From the NCBI GenBank assembly GCA_020636995.1, contig JACJWU010000002.1, forward strand, positions 124,001-188,000: a DNA stretch of 64,000 nucleotides, written 5' to 3'. The notes below the pieces were generated by a model. It was given only the letters and a program-made list of their open reading frames with translations. It was not told where the DNA came from and did not search any database. This stretch comes from Actinomycetota bacterium. Its GTDB lineage: Bacteria > Actinomycetota > Actinomycetes > S36-B12 > UBA10799. The position numbers and the translations under genes are program-made. Shown in pieces: positions 26,192 through 35,473 of this stretch (position 1 is its first letter; the number at the start of each line of letters is the position of its first letter).

Positions 26192-28051
26192 CAGATCGTA
26201 CAGTGTGACTCCGTCGACGGTGACCGACTCGAAGTTCTGCTGAACCCAACTGCTGATCTCGGAACTGGTGTTGCCCCCCGGACCCATGCCGCCCGGACCG
26301 CCGCCGTTGCCACCTGCGATGAACCAGTGGATCTTGCCCTCCGCGACGTACTGCTGGAACTGCTCCAGCGTCGGCGAGGGGTCGCTGCCGTTGAAACCGC
26401 CGATCGCCATGACCGGGTATCCCGTGGCCAACTGGTAGCCGGCCGCGGTCTGGCTGCCGATCCCGGCTGCGACCCAGGTGTAGGACGAGGCGTCCTGGGT
26501 GAGTGTGGCCGCCAACTCGCCGCTGACGTCGGGGGAGTTGAGCAGCCCGCCGCCGGCTCCGCCACCGGGGCCACCGGTCGCGCCACCCGGGCCGCCGTTG
26601 CCACCACCCGGCATGCCCATGCCGCCGGGCCCACTGGATGCCCCCAGACTCGGCCCGGCCGTGGGCAGCGAACCGCTGGTGACCCGCGATGCGGTCTCGA
26701 GGCTGAAGGCCGTCGGACCGATCAGCATGGCGGCGATGAGGCCCCCGGCCAGCGCGGTGCGGATCTTGGTCGATGTGAGATCGCCGAGGCCGAGGAGGAT
26801 GCTTGCGACGACACCGACCCCGATCACCACCCAGGCCAGAACATCGTAGTTCGCTCGCAGCAGCAGGGTTCCGCCGTAGACCGCCGAACCTCCCAGCAGC
26901 ACCGCCAGGCCCACGTAGGCGGGCCGCCGCCAGAGCAGGGTCACGGCCATCGCCACCAGCGCCGCGATCGCGGGGGCGAGGGCAACGGCGTAGTACTGGT
27001 GGATGATGCCCTGGCTGAAGCTGAACACCGCCCAGGTCACGAGTAGCCACCCACCCCACAGGATGGTCGACACCCGGTGCATGCGGGTATTGCTCAGAAG
27101 CCAGGAGACTGCGATGGCGGCGAATGCGGCGGGCAGCAGCCAGGCGATCTGGCCCGCCCAGTCGGCATCGAACATCCGGTGCCAGCTCGGGGTGCCCCAG
27201 CCGCCACCGCCCGCGCCGCCACCGACGCTGCCGGCCTCGTCGCCGGTCAGGCGACCCAGCCCGTTGTACCCGAGGATGAGTTCCAGCGCCGAGTTGGTCT
27301 GCGAACCTCCGATGTAGGGCCGGGCGGATGCCGGGACCATTTCGACGACGGCAACCCACCAGCCGCCGGCCAGCAGCAGCGCGACCGCGGAGGTCAGCAG
27401 CATCGAGACACGTCGCCTCGAGTACACCAGCACGGCGATCACGAAAGCCGGGAGGACGAGGAACGCCTGCAGGCTCTTGGTGAGGAACGCGAAGCCGACT
27501 GCGACAGCCGCCAGCACGATCCACCGCAAGCGCTCGTGCTCGATCGCCCGCGCGACCGCGTAGGTGGCGACCACGAGTAGCAGGACCAGCAGCGCATCGG
27601 GGTTGTTGAACCTGAACATCAGCGTGGCGGCCGGGGTGGTGGCGAGGATCGCCCCGGCCAGCAGACCGGCCGGCTTGCCGAAGTAGCGGGACACGAACAG
27701 GTACATCAGGAACACGGATGCCACACCCATCAGGGCCTGTGGCACCAGCAGGCTCCAGGACGACAGCCCGAACAGGCGCACCGAAAGGGCCATCACCCAG
27801 ATCGCCGCGGGGGGCTTGTCAACGGTGATCGAGTTCGCAGCGTCGCTGGAACCGAAGAAGAAGGCCTCCCAGTTCTGTGCGCCGGCCTGGGCCGCGGCGG
27901 AGTAGAAGCTGTTGGCCCATCCCGAGAGACCCCAGAGGTACAGCACGGCGGTGCCGGCCAGCAGGGCCCACAGGGCGGGTCGGGTCCACGACGGCGGGGC
28001 TGCCGGGGTCGCGGCGGGTGTCGTGGTGGGGACGTCGAGAGTGGCAGTCAT
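26180..28051 (-). CDS. GT39 (ArnT/PMT-like) integral membrane glycosyltransferase
   Basis: A 623-aa protein with about eleven membrane segments. The first large loop contains SDAANSITVDKPPAAIWV, the acidic D-K-P motif of the ArnT-type GT-C enzymes, which transfer sugars from polyprenyl phosphates outside the membrane. A long Gly/Pro-rich stretch (about residues 465-510) precedes an extracytoplasmic C-terminal domain. GGAGG precedes ATG 28051. The start overlaps the stop of the GT2-GtrA gene by 4 bp, so the sugar carrier made by that protein is probably its donor. Confidence 0.85.
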   Translation of the reverse strand: MTATLDVPTTTPAATPAAPPSWTRPALWALLAGTAVLYLWGLSGWANSFYSAAAQAGAQNWEAFFFGSSDAANSITVDKPPAAIWVMALSVRLFGLSSWSLLVPQALMGVASVFLMYLFVSRYFGKPAGLLAGAILATTPAATLMFRFNNPDALLVLLLVVATYAVARAIEHERLRWIVLAAVAVGFAFLTKSLQAFLVLPAFVIAVLVYSRRRVSMLLTSAVALLLAGGWWVAVVEMVPASARPYIGGSQTNSALELILGYNGLGRLTGDEAGSVGGGAGGGGWGTPSWHRMFDADWAGQIAWLLPAAFAAIAVSWLLSNTRMHRVSTILWGGWLLVTWAVFSFSQGIIHQYYAVALAPAIAALVAMAVTLLWRRPAYVGLAVLLGGSAVYGGTLLLRANYDVLAWVVIGVGVVASILLGLGDLTSTKIRTALAGGLIAAMLIGPTAFSLETASRVTSGSLPTAGPSLGASSGPGGMGMPGGGNGGPGGATGGPGGGAGGGLLNSPDVSGELAATLTQDASSYTWVAAGIGSQTAAGYQLATGYPVMAIGGFNGSDPSPTLEQFQQYVAEGKIHWFIAGGNGGGPGGMGPGGNTSSEISSWVQQNFESVTVDGVTLYDLSSG

Positions 28052-29208
28052 CGGGAACCTCCGAAGATCCAGGAACGGAAAAGGATGAAGCGGACGAGGG
28101 TCGCGAACAGGTTGGCGGCCGTCAGAGCGACCAGTTCGACAGTTCGGGTGGCCGTGGCCGGTAGCAGGACCGCCGTCGCCGTGGTGATCACGAGCGCCAC
28201 GCCGAGCACCGCGTAGCCCTTGGCCTGATGGACCCACCAGCGGTCACGTCCGGAGATGCCGAACGTGAAACTGCGGTTGACCGCCGTGTTCGCGGCGGTT
28301 GCCAGCAGCAGCGCGACGACGTTGGCGGCCACCGGATCCATCACGGTCCGGGCCAGTAGGTACAGCGCCGCGAACAGCGCGGTCGACCCGATGCCCACCG
28401 CGATGAAGCGCAACACCTGCCCGGGGCCCCCGCTTTGCGGCACGTCGCTCACGCGAATGCGGCCGGCCGCGATGTCCCGGCTCAGGCGGACGATCCCCCT
28501 GAGGTCGGCGATGGCGGTCGACACGATGTCGACCCGCGAATCCGGGTCGTCCACCCAGTCGACCGGCACCTCATGGATCCGCAGCCCGGTACGTTCGGCA
28601 ACCACCAGCAGTTCGGTGTCGAAGAACCACTCCTGGTCCTTGACCTGTTCGAGCAGCGCGGGGAGGCGATCGGCCCGCACGGCTTTGAAACCGCATTGAG
28701 CGTCGGAGAAGCGGGACCGCAGCGCGAGGCGCAGGAGCCGGTTGTACGTACGCGAGATGAACTCCCGCTTGGGGCCGCGGATGACGCGCGAGGCCGAACT
28801 CAGACGGGTGCCGATGGCGACGTCGGAATGTCCGGACAGCAGGGGCGCGACCAGCACCGGCAGCGCAGCGAGATCTGTAGACAGGTCGACGTCCATGTAC
28901 GCAACGACGCGAGCGTTGGCTGTGCCCCAGGCCAGTCGCAGCGCGCGGCCACGGCCCTTCTCCTCCAGTCGCAGGTAGCTCACATCGGGCAGTTCCTCGA
29001 TCAGAGCGGACGCCACAGCCTGTGTGGCATCTGTGCTCGCGTTGTCGGCGATGACGATGCGGTGGGTCCAGGGCTGTGTGCGCACGTAGTCGTGCAGGGC
29101 CAGGATGCTGGGCCGCAGGGCACGTTCTTCGTTGTGGACCGGGACCACGATCTCGACATCGACCAGTTGACTGATCGTGTCTTCCGGGCGCATCTGCAGG
29201 GCGGTCAT
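28048..29208 (-). CDS. Polyprenyl-phosphate GT2 glycosyltransferase fused to GtrA flippase domain
   Basis: A 386-aa fusion. Residues 15-245 form a GT2 domain like dolichyl-phosphate glucosyl/mannosyltransferases (IVVPVHNEERALRP, NASTDAT, DVDLSTDLAAL). Residues 265-386 form a GtrA domain of four membrane segments (LRFIAVGIGSTALFAALYL, NTAVNRSFTFG). The enzyme would load a sugar on undecaprenyl phosphate and help move it across the membrane. ATG 29208, 5 nt after AGGAG, is chosen over GTG 29211. It sits between the GT39 enzyme and the Gly/Gln-rich protein in one operon. Confidence 0.88.
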   Translation of the reverse strand: MTALQMRPEDTISQLVDVEIVVPVHNEERALRPSILALHDYVRTQPWTHRIVIADNASTDATQAVASALIEELPDVSYLRLEEKGRGRALRLAWGTANARVVAYMDVDLSTDLAALPVLVAPLLSGHSDVAIGTRLSSASRVIRGPKREFISRTYNRLLRLALRSRFSDAQCGFKAVRADRLPALLEQVKDQEWFFDTELLVVAERTGLRIHEVPVDWVDDPDSRVDIVSTAIADLRGIVRLSRDIAAGRIRVSDVPQSGGPGQVLRFIAVGIGSTALFAALYLLARTVMDPVAANVVALLLATAANTAVNRSFTFGISGRDRWWVHQAKGYAVLGVALVITTATAVLLPATATRTVELVALTAANLFATLVRFILFRSWIFGGSR

Positions 29209-29717
29209 CACGTCTCCTGGGAATCCGTGGTGCCTGCGGCGGAACGCAGGGCTTGAGCCTGTTCCTGTGTCAACTGACCGTCCTGGACCGCGATCTCCAG
29301 GAACTGATCGAGGCCGCCGGGCAGCCGGCTGAGGAACTCCTCGAGCAGTTCCTCATTGACGCTGCCGTCGCTGTTGAAGAGCATCGAGGCGAGATCCTGG
29401 CCGAGTTGGTCTTGGGATTGGCCGGTTGCGCCCGGTGGGGTGAGTTGCCCTTGCCCGGGCGTGGTGCCCTGGCCCGGCGTGGTGCCCTGGCCCGGGGCGA
29501 ACTGCCCCTGCCCGGGACCCATCTGACTCGTGCCGGGACCACCCATGCCGCCGGGTCCGTTCGTGCCCCCGGCGTCTGCGTTGCTCAACCCCCAGGCCCC
29601 TGTTGCGACGGCCAGGAGGGAAACGGCCACAGTCGTGGCGCCGAGGATGCGCGAGCGCGTGCGTTCGCTGTTGTAGAGGCTGCGCCAATCGGTCGTTGGC
29701 GTGGTTGGAGTGTCCAT
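29208..29717 (-). CDS. Single-pass membrane protein with Gly/Gln/Pro-rich linker
   Basis: A 169-aa protein. An N-terminal cytoplasmic stretch is followed by one membrane segment (residues 25-45) and a low-complexity linker with GPGGMGGPG and repeated TPGQG units, then a helical C-terminal part of about 60 residues rich in Asp, Glu and Leu. No family is recognised. The GPGGMG motif also occurs in the GT39 protein of the same operon. It is the first gene of the operon and its stop overlaps the GT2-GtrA start, so the three products probably act together. Confidence 0.7.
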   Translation of the reverse strand: MDTPTTPTTDWRSLYNSERTRSRILGATTVAVSLLAVATGAWGLSNADAGGTNGPGGMGGPGTSQMGPGQGQFAPGQGTTPGQGTTPGQGQLTPPGATGQSQDQLGQDLASMLFNSDGSVNEELLEEFLSRLPGGLDQFLEIAVQDGQLTQEQAQALRSAAGTTDSQET

Positions 29718-29911
29718 GGCCTCACTGTCGTGGGGCCACCTGTGAGCGATGTTGGAACTGAGTAAGGCGCGGGTGTGAACCAGTGCACGGTCATGTGCGG
29801 GGGGTCACGGGCGGAATGTCCGGTTCGCGAACTTCGTACGTGTTGAGTCGCCTGTGGAAAGGGGATCACAGGGGTGCCGGACATCCCCTCACCCGGCCGG
29901 AAGGACCCGAA

Positions 29912-30433
29912 ATGAGAACCGCCCTCATCACCCTCGCCATGACCGCCGCTGCCGGCGGCGCCATCGTCGCTCCGGCAAGCGCCGCCCCCGCGCCCGAGCA
30001 GTTGGACTTCATCGGCCAGAGCGTCGACTACCCCAAGGCCGCGAAGGCAGAACTGCTGACCGTGCCGACCAAGGGCTACAAGATCTCCGCCCGCTTCGGT
30101 CAGTCCGGACCCATGTGGAGTTCGGGTCGGCACACCGGGCTGGACTTCGCTGCCCCCGAAGGTCGTACCATCCTCGCCGCCGACAGCGGCAGGGTCGTTT
30201 CGGCCAGCCCAGCGGGCGCCTACGGGAACATGATCGAGATTGCACACGGCAACGGCATGCGCACCCGCTACGCCCACCTTTCCGACATCGACGTCAAGGT
30301 CGGTCAGAAGGTGTCGCGCGGGGATCACATCGGCAACCTCGGTAACACCGGCAACTCCAGTGGTCCGCACCTGCACTTCGAAGTGCTCGTGAAGGGCGAG
30401 CCCGTCGACCCTGAGAAGCACCTCGGGCTATAG
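29912..30433 (+). CDS. Secreted M23 (LytM-type) peptidase
   Basis: A 173-aa protein with a signal peptide (MRTALITLAMTAAAGG to PASAAP) and a single M23 domain. The zinc ligands are in SGRHTGLDFAAP (His, Asp) and GPHLHFEVLVKG (last His), with YAHLSDIDVKVG between them. All key residues are present, so an active peptidoglycan endopeptidase is likely. GGAAGGA precedes ATG 29912. It is transcribed away from the GT39 operon. Confidence 0.9.
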   Translation: MRTALITLAMTAAAGGAIVAPASAAPAPEQLDFIGQSVDYPKAAKAELLTVPTKGYKISARFGQSGPMWSSGRHTGLDFAAPEGRTILAADSGRVVSASPAGAYGNMIEIAHGNGMRTRYAHLSDIDVKVGQKVSRGDHIGNLGNTGNSSGPHLHFEVLVKGEPVDPEKHLGL

Positions 30434-30470
30434 GACCGCCAGCCGTTCTGAGGGGGACGGCTGTGCGTTG

Positions 30471-30505
30471 GACGGCTCCGGCTCACGCGTTGAGCCGGGG
30501 CCGTC
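30471..30505. terminator. Bidirectional terminator between M23 and nuclease genes
   Basis: GACGGCTCCGGCTCA pairs with TGAGCCGGGGCCGTC around a CGCGT loop (one bulge). It lies between two convergent genes. Confidence 0.7.
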
Positions 30506-30536
30506 GCTCGTCTCAGTTTCGTGCCGGACGGCCGCG

Positions 30537-31541
30537 TCAGCCGGCCACCACGGGGATGGACAGTCGGGCGCGCACCAGGTTGTGATCCGATCCCCGGAAG
30601 CGGTTGTCGAAACGTCCATCGGCGCGCAGTTTGAGGAATACCTCGTACGAGCGTGGCCGGACCCCGTTGGCGGCGAGCACGTAGTCGATACGACTGGCCC
30701 ACCCGGAATACCGGAAGGGGGAAGGCGGGAACCCATGCCAGTGGCGGGTGGCCGGGGTGTAGTTGGCCGTCGGGTATCGACCGTTGATCCGCTCCGGGGC
30801 GTCGAAGGCGTCCACGAAGCCTGCCTCCTGGAAGACCTGCTGGGCGCCCTTCGGCTGCCGTGAAGCGTACGAATTGAGGTCGCCCATCACGATCACCGGG
30901 ATCCCGCTCAGGCCGCGCCCGGCGTTCAGTCGTTGGACGAAGGAGGCCACCCCGGCGGCCGTGCTCCTTCGCACGACCTCGGCCCGCTGCGTCTTCTCGT
31001 TCGGCAGGTGCAGTGACACCGCGAGGAAGACCCCGCCGCTGGCGATGTCCTGCAGGTAGGCCCAGCTGAGGTTGCGGTCCTGGATTCCACCCCAGGCGGT
31101 GCCGCTGAGCCGGCGTTGCGACTCCATTCCAGTGGCCCGCCGTGAGGTGCCGAACAACCGCACCCGGCCGGGATCGAAGTACAGGTGTGCACCTCGCGTG
31201 CATCCTGCGGAGCAGCCGTCGCGCGTGCTCGTCGGGCGGTACCCGCGGCGGGAGAGCACGCGAGTGAGATCGGCCCATTGGGTGGTGCCGCGCCAGGGCA
31301 GCGTGGGTGCCTCCTGGACCGCCAACACGTCGGGGTGGGCAGCGGCCACCGTCCGGGCGATCGCCTTGCGGCGCTTCGCCCAGCTGAACCGCCCGCCCAT
31401 GCACGAGACCTTGCAGACGTTGTAGGTGGCGACCGTGATCTGCACCCGCGGCGGATCAAGCGGCTGGCTGTGGGACGGGGCGACGAGAACCCCTGCGGCC
31501 ACCGCGGTGGTGGTCGCGATCGCAAAACTGCGGCGCACCAT
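30537..31541 (-). CDS. Secreted endonuclease/exonuclease/phosphatase-family protein
   Basis: A 334-aa protein with an N-terminal signal (VRRSFAIATTTAVAAG). Family motifs are VATYNVCKVSC, LAVQEAP, VIVMGDLNSY and the C-terminal GSDHNLV, which supply the metal-binding and catalytic Asn, Glu, Asp and His. It is therefore a metal-dependent phosphodiesterase of the DNase I fold, exported; nuclease or phospholipase activity cannot be told apart. ATG 31541 or GTG 31538 is the start. Divergent from the MFS gene. Confidence 0.85.
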   Translation of the reverse strand: MVRRSFAIATTTAVAAGVLVAPSHSQPLDPPRVQITVATYNVCKVSCMGGRFSWAKRRKAIARTVAAAHPDVLAVQEAPTLPWRGTTQWADLTRVLSRRGYRPTSTRDGCSAGCTRGAHLYFDPGRVRLFGTSRRATGMESQRRLSGTAWGGIQDRNLSWAYLQDIASGGVFLAVSLHLPNEKTQRAEVVRRSTAAGVASFVQRLNAGRGLSGIPVIVMGDLNSYASRQPKGAQQVFQEAGFVDAFDAPERINGRYPTANYTPATRHWHGFPPSPFRYSGWASRIDYVLAANGVRPRSYEVFLKLRADGRFDNRFRGSDHNLVRARLSIPVVAG

Positions 31542-31599
31542 TCCCCTTTCATCGGTGTCGTGGATTCCGGTCTTGAGCATGCACCGTAGTGTGGTCCGG

Positions 31600-32814
31600 A
31601 TGCCGGTTCACTTCACCCGTCGCCTCGTGGTCCTCACGGCCATGCGCTGGTTCCCGGTGGGGCTCGTGGTGCCGGTGCTGATCCTGCTGCTCGGCGCACG
31701 GGGCCTGCCTTTGAATCAGGTGGGTCAGGTGATGGCGGTGTACGGCATCGTGACGTTGTCGCTGGAGTTGCCCACTGGCGGGCTCGCGGACGCCTGGGGC
31801 CGGCGCCCGGTGGTGGTCGCGGCGGCACTGCTCAGTGCCGTCGGGCTCGCGGCGCTCGCCTTCGTGGGCCAGGTGCCGCTGATCGTACTGGCGGTGGCGA
31901 CTCTGGGCGCCGCGCGTGCGCTCTCCTCCGGTCCGGTGGAGTCCTGGTTCGTCGATGCAATGCACGAGGCCGGTCACTTCGACATCGAAGCGGGACTTGC
32001 CAAGGGCGGAATCGCCGAGTCCTTGGCGCTCGGCGCAGGTTCGGTCATCGGGGGTCTGTTACCCGGGCTCTTCTCAGCACTACCCACAGCGGGGCCTGGA
32101 CTCATCGCACTGTCCGTGCCCTTCGTCGCGGCGGCCGTCATGATGGTGGTCTTCGCCCTCATCGCGGCCGCGCTCGTGTCCGACGGCTCAGCGAGCGGAT
32201 CCGCGTCGGTGGCTGGGACCGTGATGGACGCCACCCGGCACAGCATGCGGCACGCGCCGGTACGCCGGGTGCTGCTGGTGGCCCTGTGCCTCGGGCTCAT
32301 GCTCAGCGGCATTGAACTGCTGGCACCCAACACGTTTGCGGGCCTGCTGGGCGGGGCCACGCAGACGTCCGGCCTGTACGGGATCCTGACCGCCGCCGGG
32401 TTCGTGACCGCCGCTGCGGGGGCGGCGCTGAGCACCCGGCTGCCGGGTCGCCGACAGTGGGTCGCGATGGGTGCGTATCTGGTGGCAGCCGGGCTCGTCA
32501 TGCTGGTAGGCGTGCCCTTGCTAGGGGTGGCGGCGGTGAGCTTCCTGCTGTTCTACATGATGATCGGGCTGCAGGGACCGGTGATGGCAGGGTTGCTGCA
32601 TGATCGGGTTCAGGCCCGAATGCGAGCAACGATGATGTCTGTGGAGAGCCTGATGTTCCAGGGCGGCGGCGCCCTGGCGAGCCTGCTGGTGGGGGCGCTG
32701 GCCGCAGCGGCCGGGCTGATCGCGGGATTGGGCGTTGTGGCGGTGACGGCGGTGGCGGCCGCCGGTCTGCTGCTGATCGACCGCGACGAGCCCACCACCG
32801 ATGACGATATGTGA
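31600..32814 (+). CDS. MFS transporter
   Basis: A 404-aa protein with about twelve membrane segments. The loop GGLADAWGRRPVVV between segments 2 and 3 is the MFS signature. The substrate is unknown; efflux is the usual guess for this type. Several start codons are possible (31579, 31591, 31600); the ATG at 31600 begins where the first helix region does. The stop codon lies inside the CRP-type motif of the third CHAP-like gene. Confidence 0.82.
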   Translation: MPVHFTRRLVVLTAMRWFPVGLVVPVLILLLGARGLPLNQVGQVMAVYGIVTLSLELPTGGLADAWGRRPVVVAAALLSAVGLAALAFVGQVPLIVLAVATLGAARALSSGPVESWFVDAMHEAGHFDIEAGLAKGGIAESLALGAGSVIGGLLPGLFSALPTAGPGLIALSVPFVAAAVMMVVFALIAAALVSDGSASGSASVAGTVMDATRHSMRHAPVRRVLLVALCLGLMLSGIELLAPNTFAGLLGGATQTSGLYGILTAAGFVTAAAGAALSTRLPGRRQWVAMGAYLVAAGLVMLVGVPLLGVAAVSFLLFYMMIGLQGPVMAGLLHDRVQARMRATMMSVESLMFQGGGALASLLVGALAAAAGLIAGLGVVAVTAVAAAGLLLIDRDEPTTDDDM

Positions 32815-32825
32815 CCAACGTCACC
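32810..32825. promoter_or_regulatory. CRP/GlxR-type motif upstream of CHAP-like gene 3
   Basis: TGTGACCAACGTCACC, with perfect GTGAC/GTCAC arms, 46 bp before the start codon and overlapping the MFS stop codon. Confidence 0.5.
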
Positions 32826-32870
32826 CGCATTCCGGAACAACGGAACGCGAAATATGGGTCACTAGGGAGT

Positions 32871-33407
32871 ATGTACCGCCGTGTGTGCGGGGGAATCTTG
32901 ATCAGCCTGGTCGTAGCGGGTACGCCCGCGATGGCCGATTCCGAACTCGGAGTGGGGACCGAGATCGGTGCGTCATGGGCTCCGGGACGTTTGATCCTGG
33001 TGTCGCGCAGCGAGCCGACGATGCGCCCCATAGGCGTGTCACATTCACCGGCCAAGGCAGTGAAGTACCTGATGGAGCTCGCGGACGCGAAGGCGGGCGG
33101 CTATTTGGGACATTGCCTCAAACTCGCCGACGACGCCTACATGCCCAAGGGCCCGCGGGTGGGCTCAGCCCTGGAACAGTGGCACCGGGCCAAAGACGCC
33201 GGGGTGGCGCATCCCAAGGACCCCGATCCGCCGGTGGGCGCCCAGATGTTCTGGGATCCCGGCCACTACGCCGGTCACATCGCCACCTATGTGGGCGATG
33301 GCCGCGCGGTGACCAACATGCCCGATGGCAGCGTGAAGGCGATCAAGTGGCGCTCCATGAACGACTGGGGTCCATACCTGGGTTGGGCGTCCCCGTACTA
33401 CAAGTGA
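32871..33407 (+). CDS. Secreted CHAP/NlpC-P60-like cell-wall protein, paralog 3
   Basis: A 178-aa protein with the same C-terminal domain as the two genes at 23-24.5 kb: GHCLKLADDAYMPKG, VGAQMFWDPGHYAGHIATYV and WGPYLGWASPYYK. The candidate Cys and His are conserved. The N-terminus is a signal peptide (VCGGILISLVVAGTPAMA). ATG 32871 is used; the AGGGAG just before it is too close, so GTG 32883 is a possible alternative. It lies 8 kb away from the tandem pair but keeps the same upstream motif. Confidence 0.75.
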   Translation: MYRRVCGGILISLVVAGTPAMADSELGVGTEIGASWAPGRLILVSRSEPTMRPIGVSHSPAKAVKYLMELADAKAGGYLGHCLKLADDAYMPKGPRVGSALEQWHRAKDAGVAHPKDPDPPVGAQMFWDPGHYAGHIATYVGDGRAVTNMPDGSVKAIKWRSMNDWGPYLGWASPYYK

Positions 33408-33464
33408 TCCACAGATCGCCCGCGCGGTCTTCCTGAGCGGAGCCGACGCGCGTAGGACTGAGGT

Positions 33465-34613
33465 ATGCCGCTCAGCGCCCTCGTCGACGACTCCCTGGTC
33501 TGTGCCCCCTTGCTGCCCGACGAGCAGTGGGTGAGCATCCGCGACCACACGATCCTGCTGCAACCGTGCGGACATCCTGGCTTCCCGCGGGTGTCGCCGC
33601 TGGGCACCCGCCATTTCGTGCACACCCGTGACAGTGGCTGCACCCATCAGGAATCCGCCGAGCACCTTCACCTCAAGGCACTGATCGCCGCCGCCGTGAG
33701 TACTGCCGGGTGGACCGCTGCCACGGAGGTGGCGGGCAACGGGTACGTGGCCGACGTCCTGGCACAGGGGCCCGGCGGTCCGGTCACCCTCGAGGTGCAG
33801 CGTTCGCCCCAGGTTCTGCGGGAGTACGAACGCAGGCAGAACGCCTACGAGGCCGAGGGCGTGCGCTGTGTCTGGTTCGCCGCACGAGTGCCGCACGGTC
33901 ACCGGGCAGGTCCGGGTCTGCCGCTGTTCCTCGTGCAGGACTGGATGTCCGATCCGCAGTGTGCCGTTGCCGGTCGGTACGTACCGCTGGCCGGCCTCGT
34001 GGCGGCCCTGCTACATGGCGACTGCCGCTGGCGCGACACCGTCGCGAGCCGGCAGGCCACAATCGAGACGCTTCGACAGGTGTGCCCTGTCTGTGCAAGC
34101 GAACGGAGCGCGGAGGTGGCTCGCTGGGTGCGAGGGGCATGCGCCTGCGGAATGCCGGTGATGCACGCCTCGGGCGGCGTTACGTGGGCCGATGGCCGTC
34201 GCTGTTGCGGTCACTGGGGGCCGATGCTGACGCTGGGGGCGACGATCGCGCACAGACCGTCGGACGTGCCGGTCCCCGCCGGGCATTGGTGCCTCAGCGC
34301 TTCAGAACCCGTCCGAGACCAACGCAGCCCGCGTGAGAGTGTCGACCGCCCCGGTGCGCGGGAGGTTGTTCTTCACCTGGTAGGCAGCCACGGCGCGCAT
34401 GGTCGCCGGGCCGAAGTAGCCGTTTGCCCCAGGGGACGCCGAGCGCGTCCTGTACCGCGCGCACCTCACGGGTCTCGCTGCCGCGCCACAGCAGCAGGCC
34501 CGGTTTGGCCGACGTGCGTGCCAGGCGCGGCGGGAAACTGCAGGGACGACGGTTCGGGGTCGAGCGCGTGCAGAGGTGCGGGTTCGTTCTGGAACGGCCG
34601 GCACGGACCGTAG
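33465..34613 (+). CDS. CoiA-like (competence nuclease-fold) protein
   Basis: Open for 382 codons. Residues 60-150 match the CoiA/nuclease-like pattern: ESAEHLHLKALI, VADVLAQGPG, VTLEVQRSP and YEAEGVRCVWFA. Four Cys pairs (CPVCAS, CACGMP and others) in residues 205-265 look like zinc ribbons. The last 100 codons run through the opposite-strand M15-like gene and have arbitrary composition, so the true end is probably near 34310 and was lost to a frameshift like those found next door. Role in DNA handling is inferred only. Confidence 0.65.
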   Translation: MPLSALVDDSLVCAPLLPDEQWVSIRDHTILLQPCGHPGFPRVSPLGTRHFVHTRDSGCTHQESAEHLHLKALIAAAVSTAGWTAATEVAGNGYVADVLAQGPGGPVTLEVQRSPQVLREYERRQNAYEAEGVRCVWFAARVPHGHRAGPGLPLFLVQDWMSDPQCAVAGRYVPLAGLVAALLHGDCRWRDTVASRQATIETLRQVCPVCASERSAEVARWVRGACACGMPVMHASGGVTWADGRRCCGHWGPMLTLGATIAHRPSDVPVPAGHWCLSASEPVRDQRSPRESVDRPGAREVVLHLVGSHGAHGRRAEVAVCPRGRRARPVPRAPHGSRCRATAAGPVWPTCVPGAAGNCRDDGSGSSACRGAGSFWNGRHGP

Positions 34614-35224
34614 TCGGTGGCGGCCACGGTGCCGTCCCAGAAACTGGTCTTGCCGAAGGCGCCGGCCCAGGAGAAGGAGAAGTGGACGTGGTCGGTGTGC
34701 GGGTCGGACTTGCTGAGTTTGCGCCACCCCTCGCCGGCGCGGTAGGCGCCCCAGATCCGGTGGTTGTAGCCGATGTACATGATTCCCAGGCGGCGGGCCC
34801 AGTACGCCTGCTGGCCGTCGGGGCCCTTCGCCATCAGCCAGTTGATCAGATCGGTGGCCGCGGCGAACTCCTCCGGGTCCTTGGCGTCCGCGCGCCAGTC
34901 CCACGCCCGGCCGTCGAGGTGTTCGCTTGTTCCGTCGTCTGTGCAGTCCCGCAACGACCCCCAGTCGCTGGTCTGCGGGTAGGTCTTGATCACCAGGTCG
35001 CGGAACTTCGCCACCCCCTTGCGCCACTTGGGGTCGCAACTGGATTGCGGCACATACGGCGCGAACGTCTCCGCCTTGCCAGAGGCAGCGGCGTACTGTC
35101 CGAGTCCCTTGACACCTTCCGTTGCCGGAACTGGCAGCCGCGGGGGTTTCGCCTCGCTCGGCAGCGTCGCCACGACCGGTGCTGCGGCCAAGCAGCACAG
35201 CGCGGCGGCGATCGCGGCTTTCAT
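34302..35224 (-). pseudogene. Frameshifted secreted M15-like peptidase with peptidoglycan-binding domain
   Basis: From ATG 35224: a signal peptide (KAAIAAALCCLAAAPVVA), then a domain with SEHLDGRAWDW and HTDHVHFSFSW, the zinc-ligand pattern of M15-type D-Ala-D-Ala peptidases, then a C-terminal peptidoglycan-binding repeat (GYFGPATMRAVAAYQVKNN). The frame changes near 34530 and again near 34432, each time at a C run with one base too many; removing one base at each place restores a continuous protein. So the gene is probably intact in the organism and broken only in this sequence. Confidence 0.75.
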
Positions 35225-35473
35225 CACCTTTACCCTTTCGGCAGTTGCGCGCCCGACCTTACCGATTACCCCCCGTGAGATGCCAAACACGCATCGCAAT
35301 CGGGTGATGACGGCAGAAACGGATTGTTGCCGGCCGGTTACCGGACGCATCGAGCACCGACCCCGGGGTGCGCAGCGGCAGGCACGCATGGCAAAGTTGG
35401 AGTCAGGCATCGCGCAGCCAATCGGCGCCCGACCCGCGCCGTTCCATCCAACGCGCGGAGACGGAGTGCACAG

